This document shows, in pieces, positions 7,574 to 15,620 of a stretch of DNA of 17,392 nucleotides. Under the pieces are notes generated by a model, which saw nothing but the letters and a program-made list of their open reading frames with translations, ran no database searches and was not told where the DNA came from. The stretch covers positions 1 to 17,392 of the forward strand of contig JAUWZF010000001.1 in assembly GCA_030615475.1 (NCBI GenBank), in the 5' to 3' direction. Each line of letters opens with the position of its first letter. Positions within the stretch are counted from its first letter, which is position 1. Made by a program: the position numbers and the translations under genes. The stretch is from Dehalococcoidales bacterium. GTDB taxonomy: Bacteria > Chloroflexota > Dehalococcoidia > Dehalococcoidales > RBG-16-60-22.

Positions 7574-9520
7574 ATGAAATCGAGCTGGAAGCGTAATAGT
7601 ATCATATACATCGTCATTTTACTGGCGGCTATCCTCCTCTTCTCCATTGTTCCGTTTGGAGGCAGTGAGCCTGAAGAAATACCCCTAAGTGAAGTTATCG
7701 CCATGTCACAGAGCAATGAGATAAGAGAAATTGAGATTGATGAAGAGACTCTGCTGGTTACCACGCGTGAGAATACGGAAAAGATAAGCTTCAAAGAAGC
7801 TAACGCCAGCATCTACGAAATTGAAGGGCTTAATCTTGAGGGGGTAGTCGTTAATGTAAAAGGGTCATCGGGGATTAACTGGGGCGGACTTCTGATAAAC
7901 TTCTTACCGCTCCTGATTTTTGGGGCGCTGCTTTTCTTCCTGTTCCGGCAGGCGCGCGGTGCCAACAGCCAGGCCATGAGCTTCGGCCGCAGCCGTGCCC
8001 GGCTCTTCCCGGCCAACCGGACTATGGTCACCTTTGATGATATAGCCGGGGTGGAGGAAGCCAAGCAGGATATGCAGGAAGTGGTGGAATTCTTGAAGGC
8101 GCGGGAGAAGTTCCAGACTCTGGGAGCGCGTATCCCCAAAGGCGTGTTGCTCATAGGGCCCCCCGGCACCGGCAAGACGTTAATGGCAAGGGCGGTAGCC
8201 GGTGAAGCCGATGTTCCCTTCTTCTCCATCAGCGGCAGTGAGTTCGTTGAGATGTTCGTCGGTGTCGGCGCCTCCAGGGTGCGCGACCTTTTCGACCAGG
8301 CCAAGCGCAATACCCCATGCATCATCTTTATTGACGAGATTGATGCCGTCGGCCGCCAGCGCGGCACCGGACTGGGCGGCAGCCACGACGAGCGTGAGCA
8401 GACACTCAACCAGATTCTGGTGGAGATGGACGGCTTTGATACCAATACCAGTGTTATCGTTATAGCGGCTACCAACCGACCGGATATCCTCGACCCCGCT
8501 TTGCTCCGTCCCGGCCGCTTCGACCGGCGGGTAATGCTGGACCTGCCAGATATCAGCGGAAGGCTGGCGATTCTCAAGGTCCACACCAACGGGAAACCGC
8601 TTGGCAGGTCAGTTAATCTGGAAACTCTGGCCAAGGGGACGGTAGGTTTCAGCGGCGCCGACCTGTCCAATCTGGTCAATGAAGGGGCCATTCTGGCAGC
8701 CAGGCGTGATAAGAAGTCTATAGGCATGGAGGAGCTTGAGGAGTCCGTGGACAGGGTGATTGCCGGTCCCGAGCGGAAGAGTCGCAAGATAAACCCCGAG
8801 GAAAAGAGAGTCATTGCCTATCACGAAGCCGGACATGCCCTCGTGGCTAGGATACTGCCCAACGCTGACCCGGTGCATAAAATCTCCATAGTGGCGCGTG
8901 GTATGGCTCTGGGCTACACCAAACAGATGCCGGCGGAGGACAGGTATCTGCACACTCGCTCTCAATACAAAGATAGTCTGGCCACTTTGCTGGCGGGTCA
9001 TGCGACTGAAGAAATAATCTTTAATGAGAGAACGACCGGGCCGGGTAGCGATATTGAGGTTGCAACCGATCTTGCCAAAAGGATGGTAACCTCCTATGGC
9101 ATGAGTGATAAGCTGGGGCCGCGAACCTTCGGGAACAAGCAGGAGATGGTCTTCCTCGGCCGTGAAATCTCTGAGCAAAAGGATTACAGCGAGAGAACAT
9201 CCTTGGAAATTGACCGGGAGGTTAACAGACTTATTGATGAAGGCTACAGGACAGCCATGAAAGTGCTGACTGAAAACAGGTCGAAACTCCAGGCTCTTGC
9301 CGAGAAGCTGATTAAATGCGAGACTCTCGAGGGTAAGGAACTGGAGAAAGTATTCGAGAAACTCGCCGTTCCGGGGCCTAAAATTAAGGTTAAGAAAACG
9401 AAAATACCGGCACCGGTGAAGCCCGTCGCCGAAGGCGAGAGGGTAGCCAAACCTAAGAAAGTCCCGGCGGTGCCCCGGCTCGTCCCGAAACAGGCGCCAA
9501 CCCCATCTGATTTGACATAG
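7574..9520 (+). CDS. ftsH: ATP-dependent zinc metalloprotease FtsH
   Basis: This 648-aa membrane AAA+ protease degrades misassembled membrane proteins and short-lived cytosolic regulators. Transmembrane segments lie at about 9-27 and 106-124, flanking a short extracytoplasmic domain. Walker A is GPPGTGKT (195-202), the pore loop MFVGVG (227-232) and Walker B IIFIDEID (250-257). The second region of homology runs [10 protein letters not shown] to GRFDR (299-318). The zinc site is HEAGH (417-421), and D493 in GSDIEVAT is the probable third ligand. Length and order are typical of bacterial FtsH. The C-terminal tail (about 604-648) is Lys/Pro-rich, without recognisable structure. The ribosome site is modest (GAGG upstream). 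MoaE follows after 59 bp in the same direction. Confidence 0.97.
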   Translation: MKSSWKRNSIIYIVILLAAILLFSIVPFGGSEPEEIPLSEVIAMSQSNEIREIEIDEETLLVTTRENTEKISFKEANASIYEIEGLNLEGVVVNVKGSSGINWGGLLINFLPLLIFGALLFFLFRQARGANSQAMSFGRSRARLFPANRTMVTFDDIAGVEEAKQDMQEVVEFLKAREKFQTLGARIPKGVLLIGPPGTGKTLMARAVAGEADVPFFSISGSEFVEMFVGVGASRVRDLFDQAKRNTPCIIFIDEIDAVGRQRGTGLGGSHDEREQTLNQILVEMDGFDTNTSVIVIAATNRPDILDPALLRPGRFDRRVMLDLPDISGRLAILKVHTNGKPLGRSVNLETLAKGTVGFSGADLSNLVNEGAILAARRDKKSIGMEELEESVDRVIAGPERKSRKINPEEKRVIAYHEAGHALVARILPNADPVHKISIVARGMALGYTKQMPAEDRYLHTRSQYKDSLATLLAGHATEEIIFNERTTGPGSDIEVATDLAKRMVTSYGMSDKLGPRTFGNKQEMVFLGREISEQKDYSERTSLEIDREVNRLIDEGYRTAMKVLTENRSKLQALAEKLIKCETLEGKELEKVFEKLAVPGPKIKVKKTKIPAPVKPVAEGERVAKPKKVPAVPRLVPKQAPTPSDLT

Positions 9521-9525
9521 TCCGG

Positions 9526-9537
9526 GTATAGCTATAC
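9526..9537. other. 12-bp perfect palindrome between ftsH and moaE
   Basis: GTATAGCTATAC is perfectly self-complementary and sits a few bases after the ftsH stop. It has no loop or T-run, so it is a poor terminator. It may be a protein-binding site or chance. Confidence 0.3.
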
Positions 9538-9559
9538 TGTCAAGTTCAGGTCAGAGTTT

Positions 9560-9574
9560 CCTCATATTCTGAGG
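9560..9574 (+). promoter_or_regulatory. Small hairpin covering the moaE ribosome site
   Basis: CCTCA-TATTC-TGAGG forms a five-base-pair stem. Its right arm includes the GAGG ribosome site (9571-9574), six bases before the moaE ATG. The stem could dampen initiation, but it is short and unproven. Confidence 0.3.
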
Positions 9575-9579
9575 TCAGC

Positions 9580-9984
9580 ATGATTCAAATCACGGATAAG
9601 CCTATATCCCCGGAACTGGTGGTTAACAAAGCCAGGACATCCGGTAGCGGTTGCGTGGTGACCTATGTCGGCCTGATTCGCGATAATTCCCGTGGTAAGC
9701 CGGTTCTTTCGGTAGAGTATAAAGATGCCGATGGTAGGGCCGAGGCCAGGCTACGTGAAATCGTCGAGGAGATAAAGCAGAAGTGGCCGGTGAATAATGT
9801 GGCCATTTACCACCGGGTAGGCAAACTGAAAGTGGGCGATATCAACCTCGTGGTGGCGGTAGCGGCAGCCCACCGCGGTGAGGGACTTGCCGCCGTCGAG
9901 TTCGCCATCGACCGTTTCAAAGAAAAATTGCCGACCTCAAAAAGAGAGACCTATCAGGACGACAGCGTCTGGACGGGGGAGTAG
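9580..9984 (+). CDS. moaE: Molybdopterin synthase catalytic subunit MoaE
   Basis: This 134-aa protein matches the large subunit of molybdopterin synthase, which with thiocarboxylated MoaD converts cyclic pyranopterin monophosphate to molybdopterin. Family landmarks are YVGLIRD (29-35), SVEYKDA (44-50), HRVGKLKVGD (78-87), the AAHRGEGLAAVEFAID stretch (96-111) and KEKLPTSKRE (114-123). K121 is the probable equivalent of the conserved active-site lysine. The family's usual proline-isoleucine-tryptophan-lysine block reads PTSK here, a mild deviation. GAGG six bases upstream fixes the start. No moaD, moaA or moaC is in the window. The product would serve enzymes such as the molybdoenzyme at the left edge. 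It follows ftsH by 59 bp and may be co-transcribed with it. Confidence 0.92.
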   Translation: MIQITDKPISPELVVNKARTSGSGCVVTYVGLIRDNSRGKPVLSVEYKDADGRAEARLREIVEEIKQKWPVNNVAIYHRVGKLKVGDINLVVAVAAAHRGEGLAAVEFAIDRFKEKLPTSKRETYQDDSVWTGE

Positions 9985-10023
9985 CGGCAGCTTAAGGCTC
10001 TAAGTTCGAGGTTGTTAAATAAT

Positions 10024-10097
10024 GTCATTCTCGGGCTTGACCCGAGAATCTAGGCCTCCCCCACCCCCGACTGGATTCCCGCCTTCGCGGGAATGAC
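10024..10097. repeat. Palindromic intergenic repeat element (two hairpins, inverted ends)
   Basis: The element starts GTCATTC (10024-10030) and ends GAATGAC (10091-10097), inverted copies of each other. Inside are two perfect hairpins: a nine-bp stem with a five-base loop (10027-10049) and an eight-bp stem with a CTTC loop (10075-10094). They are separated by a pyrimidine-rich stretch. A partial extra end (GGAATGACA) follows at about 10109-10117. It resembles the dispersed REP/MITE-like palindromes common in bacterial genomes. It lies between the convergent moaE and polyprenyl synthase genes and could also stop transcription from both sides. Confidence 0.75.
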
Positions 10098-10139
10098 AGA
10101 ATAAAGCTGGAATGACACCAAACCATTGTTAAACACTCT

Positions 10140-11102
10140 CTAAATTCCCTGTTTAACAACGTAATCGGCCAGTGCGTACAGAGATTGACGGCTGACAGTA
10201 TCCGGAAGTAAATTCAGATTTTTACAGGCCCTCTTGCAGTATTCCGAAGCGGTTTTATAGCACTCGTCAATGATCGTGGAGTTGAGCACCATATCAATCG
10301 CTTGAGCCACGTTGCTTTTATCTCCGGTCTCGAACAATCTCTCGACCGGGTTATCGTCTGGATAGCGTTCCATGAGTAGCATGGCCGGCAGGGTGAGGGT
10401 ACCCTGGGTCAAGTCGGAACCCACCGGCTTGCCCATGGCTTCCTTGGTGCTGGTAATGTCCAGGATATCGTCCACGATTTGAAAAGCGATACCCAGGTTG
10501 TCGCCGTACTCTTTCATTACCGTCACCAACTCCTCCGGGGCTTTGCTTAAAATGGCGCCCGACTGGGTCGAAAGGGAGAACAGGGAGGCGGTTTTACTGT
10601 AGATGCGGTGGAAGTAGTTTTCGCGGTTCTGGTCCAGGTTGAATGCCCCGCGGAACTGGCCTATCTCGCCGCTGGAAATGGTCGCCAGGGTCTGTGAAAA
10701 GAGCTTGATGACCCGCGGCGTCTGGGTATCCGACACGGACTCCCCGGCTTTGGCGAACAGGTAGTCGCCCATGAGTATAGCTATTTCATCGCCCCATATA
10801 CTGTTTATCGTGGCCTGGCCCCGGCGCGTTAAAGCCTTGTCGATGGCATCATCGTGGACGAGCGTGGCGGTATGCATCAGCTCGACGGAAACCGCCATCG
10901 GCAGCAGGTAGGTAAGGTTATACTTGTAAGACTTGCCGGAAAGCAGGGTAAGTGCCGGCCTGATTCCCTTGCCGATTTCCTTCACCACGTAGCTCAGCTG
11001 CTCCGACAGCCAGGCGAAGTCGATATGGCTGATAGACTTCAATGTATCCTGTACCTTGTTTAAATCTTGCTGAACGGGTGCGTAAATCTGCCTAAGTTCC
11101 AA
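10140..11102 (-). CDS. Long-chain polyprenyl diphosphate synthase
   Basis: This trans-isoprenyl diphosphate synthase condenses isopentenyl diphosphate onto an allylic primer. Numbered from the TTG at 11102 it is 320 aa. The first aspartate-rich motif is DDAID (84-88) and the second DDILD (211-215). GKGIRP (44-49), the substrate-binding block, and GKPVGSDLTQGTLTLP (224-239) are also present. A small residue (Ala79) five positions before the first motif suggests long products such as the side chain of a quinone or an undecaprenyl-like lipid; exact length cannot be told. TTG is preferred because GAGGAG lies ten bases upstream. An ATG at 11120 has no ribosome site but would add six residues. It overlaps the end of metG by 11 bases (29 if ATG), suggesting translational coupling. 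Confidence 0.92.
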   Translation of the reverse strand: MELRQIYAPVQQDLNKVQDTLKSISHIDFAWLSEQLSYVVKEIGKGIRPALTLLSGKSYKYNLTYLLPMAVSVELMHTATLVHDDAIDKALTRRGQATINSIWGDEIAILMGDYLFAKAGESVSDTQTPRVIKLFSQTLATISSGEIGQFRGAFNLDQNRENYFHRIYSKTASLFSLSTQSGAILSKAPEELVTVMKEYGDNLGIAFQIVDDILDITSTKEAMGKPVGSDLTQGTLTLPAMLLMERYPDDNPVERLFETGDKSNVAQAIDMVLNSTIIDECYKTASEYCKRACKNLNLLPDTVSRQSLYALADYVVKQGI

Positions 11103-12753
11103 TACGTTTTGTCTCCTCATCTATGATACTATCGTCGAGTTTGGAAAAGAGGGGTTGCGGTTCTCGCAGTTTCTGCCCCGGCGGTAACGGTTGCGGTTGC
11201 CAGCCGTATTCCTCCACCTTGCCTTCGTAGCCGAGGTACTCGTGCACTTTCTGCGAACTGAAGGGGAGGAAGGGGTAAAACATGGTTTTAAGTTGTGAAA
11301 TAACACTGAGGGCTACATATAAAGATGTAGCGGCTGCCTGACGGTCTTCCTTGATGACCTTCCATGGCTCTTTTTCATCGAGGTAGCGGTTGGCCTCGCG
11401 GGCGGCTGACATGGCCGTCATAATGGCCTGCTTGAAGCTGCATCTGGAGAGAAGCTCCCCTGTCTGTTCAAGGAAGGAATCCGTATTTTTTATGAGGCTT
11501 TTATCGATGTCGCTTAGCTCGCCGGGCTCCGGCACGCAGCCGTTAAAATTGCGGTAGACAAAGGTCAGCACCCGGTTCACCAGGTTGCCGTAGGTGGCCA
11601 CCAGCTCGTCGTTATTGCGGCGCACGAATTCGCGCCACGAGAAATCGGTATCCCTCGTTTCCGGCATATTTATGGATAGCAGATACCGCAGCGGGTCGGG
11701 GTCGTACCGCGAGAGGTAGTCGGGCAGCCAGACCGCCCAGTTCTTGCTGGTGGAAATCTTCCTGCCCTCAATCGTCAGGAACTCGTTGGCCGGCACGTCG
11801 TGGGGCAGGGCCAGGCCTTCGTAACCCATCAACATCGCCGGCCAGATGAGGGTGTGGAAGGGGATATTGTCCTTGCCGATGAAGTAATAGCTCTTGATGC
11901 CGTCCTGCCAGAAGGGGCGCCACTTCTCCGGTTTCCCTTGAAGCTTTGCCCACTCCTTAGAAGCCGAAAGATAACCGATAACGGCCTCAAACCACACGTA
12001 GAGTCGCTTGTTTTCAAAACCCTCGACCGGCACCGGCACGCCCCATTTGATATCGCGGGTTATCGCCCGGTCCTTCAATCCTTCTTTCAGGTAGCGCGTA
12101 GTCAGACCGTAAACATTCGGTCTCCATTGACCCTGCTTCTCCACCCACTTTTCCAGCCTGTCCTGGAACCCGCTCAGCTTCAGAAAAAAGTGCTCCGAGT
12201 CTTTAGATACCGGGGTGGTACCGCAGATACGGCAGTGAGGGTCAATTAATTCCGTGGGGTTCAGCGGCTTACCGCAGGCGTCACACTGGTCGCCCCTGGC
12301 CCCGGGAGAATTACAGGAAGGGCAGGTGCCTTCGACATAGCGGTCGGGCAGGAAGCGTCGGCACTTCGGGCAATACAACTGGGACACGGTGTCTTTATAG
12401 AGATAGCCTTTTTCGAGGAGCCTCAGGAAAATATCCTGCGCCACCCCGGCATGGTTCCCGGTGCCGGTAGTGGTGAACAGGTCGAAAGTAATGCCCAGCT
12501 GCTGCCAGCAATCGAGGAACTCTGCCTGGTAAAAATCGGCTATTTCCGCCGGGGTCTTGCCTTCCTGTTCGGCTTTGAGGGTTATCGGGGTGCCGTGCTG
12601 GTCCGAACCGGATACCATCAATACTTCATTGCCCCTGATACGGTGGTAGCGGGCAAAGATATCCGCCGGCAGATAGCAGCCGGCAATCTGTCCCAGGTGA
12701 AGCGAACCGTTGGCGTATGGCCAGGCGACACCGATGAAAATTCTCTCGCTCAT
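11092..12753 (-). CDS. metG: Methionyl-tRNA synthetase
   Basis: This 553-aa class I aminoacyl-tRNA synthetase attaches methionine to tRNA-Met. The signature HIGH motif appears as HLGQ (19-22) and KMSKS as KISTSKN (332-338). The connective region has four Cys pairs, CPKC (128-131), CPSC (144-147), CDAC (157-160) and CRIC (174-177), as in the two-knuckle zinc form. The anticodon-binding helical domain follows from about 375. There is no C-terminal tRNA-binding EMAP/Trbp111-like domain, so this is the short form. AAGG lies upstream of the ATG. It is the third gene of a minus-strand cluster after rsmI and a Cys-rich small protein, with gaps of 21 and 33 bp. Confidence 0.97.
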   Translation of the reverse strand: MSERIFIGVAWPYANGSLHLGQIAGCYLPADIFARYHRIRGNEVLMVSGSDQHGTPITLKAEQEGKTPAEIADFYQAEFLDCWQQLGITFDLFTTTGTGNHAGVAQDIFLRLLEKGYLYKDTVSQLYCPKCRRFLPDRYVEGTCPSCNSPGARGDQCDACGKPLNPTELIDPHCRICGTTPVSKDSEHFFLKLSGFQDRLEKWVEKQGQWRPNVYGLTTRYLKEGLKDRAITRDIKWGVPVPVEGFENKRLYVWFEAVIGYLSASKEWAKLQGKPEKWRPFWQDGIKSYYFIGKDNIPFHTLIWPAMLMGYEGLALPHDVPANEFLTIEGRKISTSKNWAVWLPDYLSRYDPDPLRYLLSINMPETRDTDFSWREFVRRNNDELVATYGNLVNRVLTFVYRNFNGCVPEPGELSDIDKSLIKNTDSFLEQTGELLSRCSFKQAIMTAMSAAREANRYLDEKEPWKVIKEDRQAAATSLYVALSVISQLKTMFYPFLPFSSQKVHEYLGYEGKVEEYGWQPQPLPPGQKLREPQPLFSKLDDSIIDEETKRIGT

Positions 12754-12786
12754 ATTAAATGCCTTAAGAGGGGCAGGATAGCCGGC

Positions 12787-12999
12787 CTAGAAAAAAGTCA
12801 GCACCCGCTCACCTTTCTCTTCTTTGTAGTGGGCGTAGCCCTTCTTCAGGCAGCACTCAACGCAGTAGCGCCGGGTCTCACCCTCCTCGTCCTCGACGCC
12901 GTCCTTTTCGTTGACGGCCAGGTAGCGGTCGGGGTAGGGGATGGTATTACCGCACTCATCACATTTAATTTCGCCTAAAGATATACAGCCGCGACGCAT
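12787..12999 (-). CDS. Small Cys-rich, probably zinc-binding protein
   Basis: This 70-aa acidic protein has cysteine pairs CDEC (13-16) and CVECC (46-50) plus C5, a pattern that would form one zinc ribbon or knuckle. It has no signal peptide or membrane segment. A strong AAAGGAG ribosome site lies seven bases before the ATG, and the tight placement between rsmI (21 bp) and metG (33 bp) argues that it is a real, co-transcribed gene. I do not know a characterised homologue. A role linked to translation or RNA is suggested only by the neighbours. Confidence 0.8.
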   Translation of the reverse strand: MRRGCISLGEIKCDECGNTIPYPDRYLAVNEKDGVEDEEGETRRYCVECCLKKGYAHYKEEKGERVLTFF

Positions 13000-13020
13000 T
13001 TACTTGCTCCTTTAAAAATA

Positions 13021-13866
13021 TTAATACGAATCCTTTTCTCCGTCCCAGACCTTATCCAGCCTGAGCCAGGTTTGATACAGTTCCTTCCTCGGCAGTCCCG
13101 TTTCTCCGGCCATTGTGGCTACGGCTTCTTTAGCCGTGGCCCCCGCGAGGTACATCTGGTGTAGCTGCCTTTCTATGGCCTCCGTCAGCCGTGGCCTGAC
13201 CTTCGTTCCCTTGCCTTCGATAACCAGCGTGAACTCACCCCTCGGCTCCGTGAAATGTTTTATCGCCTCGCTTACCGTTCCCCGGAAGACCTCCTCGTGG
13301 AGCTTGGTAAGCTCGCGGCCAACGGCCAGCCGCCGGTCGCCGAGGGTAGCCAGGATATCCTCCAGCGCCGCGAGGATTCGATGGGGCGCTTCCAGGACGA
13401 TAATGGTGCCGGGTTCATCGACTACCGACTCCAGGGCGCGGCGCCGGGCACCGGCTTTGTTCGGTAGAAAGCCGATGTAGGTGAACCTGTCCGTGGGCAG
13501 CCCGGAGACAGCCAGCGCCGTGGTGACCGCCGAAGGCCCGGGCACGGGGACAACCGGGATATTATGCCGGCCGGCTGCCACGATAAGCTCGTAGCCGGGG
13601 TCGGAGATGCTCGGCGTGCCCGCCTCGGAAACAAGAGCTACATCCCCTTCTTTAAGGCAGTCCAGAATACGGTCCAGCTTGGTCAGCTTGTTGTGCTCGT
13701 AGTAGCTCGTCATGGGCGTCTTGATGTCGTAGGCGGTGAGAAGACGCCTCGTCTTGCGGGTATCCTCGGCGGCGATGAGCTTCACCTCACGGAGCACGCG
13801 GAGTGCCCGCAGCGAAATATCCTCCAGGTTTCCGATAGGGGTGGCCACAACGTAGAGATTCGGCAT
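13021..13866 (-). CDS. rsmI: 16S rRNA (cytidine-1402-2'-O)-methyltransferase RsmI
   Basis: This 281-aa protein is a tetrapyrrole-methylase-fold enzyme that 2'-O-methylates C1402 in the ribosomal decoding centre using S-adenosylmethionine. Signatures are VATPIGNLEDIS (7-18), AAEDTRKTRRLL (32-43), LVSEAGTPSISDPGYELI (78-95) and VPGPSAVTTAL (108-118). The ATG at 13866 is chosen. An in-frame GTG at 13905 lies upstream of the predicted transcription start and would add 13 unrelated residues. The ribosome site AAGGA is 11 bases away, a little far. It is the first gene of the rsmI / Cys-rich protein / metG / polyprenyl synthase cluster. Confidence 0.95.
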   Translation of the reverse strand: MPNLYVVATPIGNLEDISLRALRVLREVKLIAAEDTRKTRRLLTAYDIKTPMTSYYEHNKLTKLDRILDCLKEGDVALVSEAGTPSISDPGYELIVAAGRHNIPVVPVPGPSAVTTALAVSGLPTDRFTYIGFLPNKAGARRRALESVVDEPGTIIVLEAPHRILAALEDILATLGDRRLAVGRELTKLHEEVFRGTVSEAIKHFTEPRGEFTLVIEGKGTKVRPRLTEAIERQLHQMYLAGATAKEAVATMAGETGLPRKELYQTWLRLDKVWDGEKDSY

Positions 13867-13890
13867 TTTTATATTGTCCTTAACCTGATT

Positions 13891-13920
13891 ATTATAGAAC
13901 GACACGCCTCTGCCTGTCTA
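13891..13920 (-). promoter_or_regulatory. Promoter of the rsmI-metG-polyprenyl synthase cluster
   Basis: On the minus strand: TAGACA (13920-13915), an 18-base spacer and a perfect TATAAT (13896-13891). Transcription would start near 13884, about 18 bases before the rsmI ATG. This rules out the GTG at 13905 as start. Confidence 0.65.
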
Positions 13921-14030
13921 GCTTTGAGCTTGTTGGGCTATCTAACGGGCTAAATAACAAATGATACTGGGCGGCCGGGGCGGGAAAAGATATCTCAGAT
14001 TGGCGGAGGGGCTGCGGTGGTAAAAGGCGC

Positions 14031-14222
14031 CTAGTCGAATTCGGTGTTGAACATGGCCAGGAATATCAGTACGGCTATGCCTACGATAGTGAACACTCCG
14101 AAGGTGATATTGCCGAATACCCACAGGGTGCTTCCGGCACCGAGGTTGACGTTGGTATAGAAGAGGCCGATACCGCCGGCAATGAGAAATATGAGCGCCA
14201 GTATCATGAAAAAGATAAACAT
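14031..14222 (-). CDS. Small two-helix membrane protein
   Basis: This 63-aa, strongly hydrophobic protein has two likely membrane helices (about 2-22 and 34-58) joined by a short Asn/Gly-rich turn and a short acidic tail. AAGG lies eight bases before the ATG and an almost consensus promoter stands upstream, so I take it as expressed. It lacks cysteines, histidines or any motif that would suggest a function. It is divergent from guaB3. Family unknown. Confidence 0.7.
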   Translation of the reverse strand: MFIFFMILALIFLIAGGIGLFYTNVNLGAGSTLWVFGNITFGVFTIVGIAVLIFLAMFNTEFD

Positions 14223-14257
14223 AGCGATACCTTAAAGATTTCGATTTTAGTGAGCGA

Positions 14258-14286
14258 ATTATATAGCGAGTGTTATGAATTGTCAA
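14258..14286 (-). promoter_or_regulatory. Consensus sigma70 promoter for the small membrane protein
   Basis: On the minus strand TTGACA (14286-14281) and TATAAT (14263-14258) are separated by 17 bases: a perfect match in both hexamers and spacing. Expected transcription start is about 14251, giving a leader of about 29 bases. Confidence 0.85.
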
Positions 14287-14338
14287 ATATTTATTAAATT
14301 TTAAAAAAGTCAAAGAACGCCGATAGCTTCAGGACTGC

Positions 14339-14351
14339 GTAAAAATTTTAC
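14339..14351. promoter_or_regulatory. Inverted repeat abutting the guaB3 -35 element
   Basis: GTAAAA-A-TTTTAC is a perfect inverted repeat with a one-base centre, immediately before the TTGCAA -35 hexamer at 14352. It could be an operator or just part of the AT-rich upstream region. Confidence 0.35.
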
Positions 14352-14381
14352 TTGCAAAATATTTTTCTTTTTTGTTATAAT
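14352..14381 (+). promoter_or_regulatory. guaB3 promoter giving an essentially leaderless mRNA
   Basis: TTGCAA (14352-14357), an 18-base spacer and TATAAT (14376-14381). Only 11 bases separate the -10 from the ATG at 14393, so the transcript should start about five bases before the ATG. There is no ribosome site in that space. Confidence 0.7.
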
Positions 14382-14392
14382 ATAGAGCACAG

Positions 14393-15547
14393 ATGTGCAG
14401 CGAAAAGGCTACTTCTAAGTTCAAACAACTCAGGCGTTCCTACGGTTTTGACGAAGTGGCCATCGTGCCTGGGGATGTCACCATCAATCCCGACCAGACC
14501 AACGTAGATTTCCACATCGGCGATTTTACTTTTACTTTTCCCATCATTGCGTCGGACATGGACTCCGTTACCGATGTTAATATGGTCGTCAAGATGGGCA
14601 AGCTCGGCGGGCTGGCGGTTCTCAATCTGGACGGCGTACAGGCCCGCTACGAGAATCCCGACGAGGTGCTGGAGAAAATCGCCAGAGCCTCAGACGACGA
14701 AGTAACGGCCCTGCTTCAAAAGATATACCAGGAGCCGGCAAAGGAGAACCTGGTCGGCGACAGGGTGCAGGCGATAAAGAAGACGGGGGCAATATGTGCC
14801 ATTTCCCTGATACCGGCCAGCACCAAGCGCCTGGCCCCGGTAGCGGAGGAAGCAGGAGCCGATATCCTGGCGGTGAAGTCCACGGTCACCAGCGCCCGTC
14901 ATATCTCCAAGAGCTATCGTGGCCTGATATTCTCCGAGCTATGCGAACAGATAAAAATGCCGATTGTCGTCGGCAACTGCGTCAGCTACAGCGCCTGCCT
15001 GGAACTGATGAGGACGGGTATAGCCGGGGTACTGGTCGGTGTCGGCCCCGGTGCCGCCTGTACCAGTCGGGAAGTCCTCGGCCTCGGCGTTCCCCAGATA
15101 ACGGCTACAATCGATTGCGCCGCGGCCAGGGACGAGTATCACCGCGAGACAGGCAAATATATACCGATAATAACCGACGGCGGTTTCCACAAGGGCGGCG
15201 ATGTCTGCAAGGCCTTTGCCGCTGGCGCCGATGCCGTGATGCTGGGTTCCAACTTCGCCCGGACCAGGGAAGCCCCCGGACGCGGCTATCACTGGGGCAT
15301 GTCTCACCCCCACCCGGCGCTGCCCCGCGGGACGCGGATTAAGGTGGGGACGACGACCACGCTGGAGAAGCTCCTCTTCGGGCCTACCTCCCTCACTCAT
15401 GGTACTGAGAACCTCGTGGGGGCGCTGCGCATGGCGATGGGCTTCTGCGGGGCGGCTAATATCCAGGAGATGCACCAGGCTTTGATGGTAATTGCCCCGT
15501 CTATTATCACCGAAGGCAAGTCATGGCAGATGATGCAGGGCGTCTGA
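14393..15547 (+). CDS. guaB3: GuaB3-type IMP dehydrogenase / GMP reductase family protein
   Basis: This 384-aa (beta/alpha)8-barrel enzyme of the IMPDH/GMPR family lacks the CBS pair usual in IMPDH. Motifs are [10 protein letters not shown] (17-26), ASDMDSV (53-59), [15 protein letters not shown] (216-230) with probable catalytic C223, [15 protein letters not shown] (260-274) and the flap-region RGYHWGM (297-303). The AACTSR and RGYHWGM forms are those of the GuaB3 group known from actinobacteria and cyanobacteria. Whether GuaB3 oxidises IMP or reduces GMP differs between reports; as I recall, a cyanobacterial member behaves as a GMP reductase. So the reaction direction here is open, and no second guaB is in the window. 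The N-terminus has no ribosome site, consistent with the leaderless promoter. Confidence 0.9.
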   Translation: MCSEKATSKFKQLRRSYGFDEVAIVPGDVTINPDQTNVDFHIGDFTFTFPIIASDMDSVTDVNMVVKMGKLGGLAVLNLDGVQARYENPDEVLEKIARASDDEVTALLQKIYQEPAKENLVGDRVQAIKKTGAICAISLIPASTKRLAPVAEEAGADILAVKSTVTSARHISKSYRGLIFSELCEQIKMPIVVGNCVSYSACLELMRTGIAGVLVGVGPGAACTSREVLGLGVPQITATIDCAAARDEYHRETGKYIPIITDGGFHKGGDVCKAFAAGADAVMLGSNFARTREAPGRGYHWGMSHPHPALPRGTRIKVGTTTTLEKLLFGPTSLTHGTENLVGALRMAMGFCGAANIQEMHQALMVIAPSIITEGKSWQMMQGV

Positions 15548-15584
15548 TTATCCGTAAAAGAAGGCTGGAGCGATAGCTTCATTA

Positions 15585-15594
15585 CCCGGCCGGG
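15585..15594. terminator. GC palindrome between convergent genes
   Basis: CCCGGCCGGG is self-complementary and lies in the 73-bp gap between the convergent ends of guaB3 and the 15621-16409 gene. There is no T-run, so its role as a terminator is a weak suggestion from position. Confidence 0.25.
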
Positions 15595-15620
15595 GAACGA
15601 GGTAAAACAGACTTAATCAG

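Noticed and set aside
7813..8814. Minus-strand open frame of 333 aa inside ftsH
   Set aside because: It is Ser/Arg/Pro-rich shadow sequence opposite highly conserved AAA+ motifs, without a promoter or recognisable domain.
11800..12249. Plus-strand open frame of 149 aa inside metG
   Set aside because: It lies opposite conserved MetRS sequence and has no independent support.
14321..15581. 11-bp direct repeat CGATAGCTTCA on both sides of guaB3, possible insertion footprint
   Set aside because: Matches of this length are expected many times by chance in 17 kb, and guaB3 shows no other sign of mobility.
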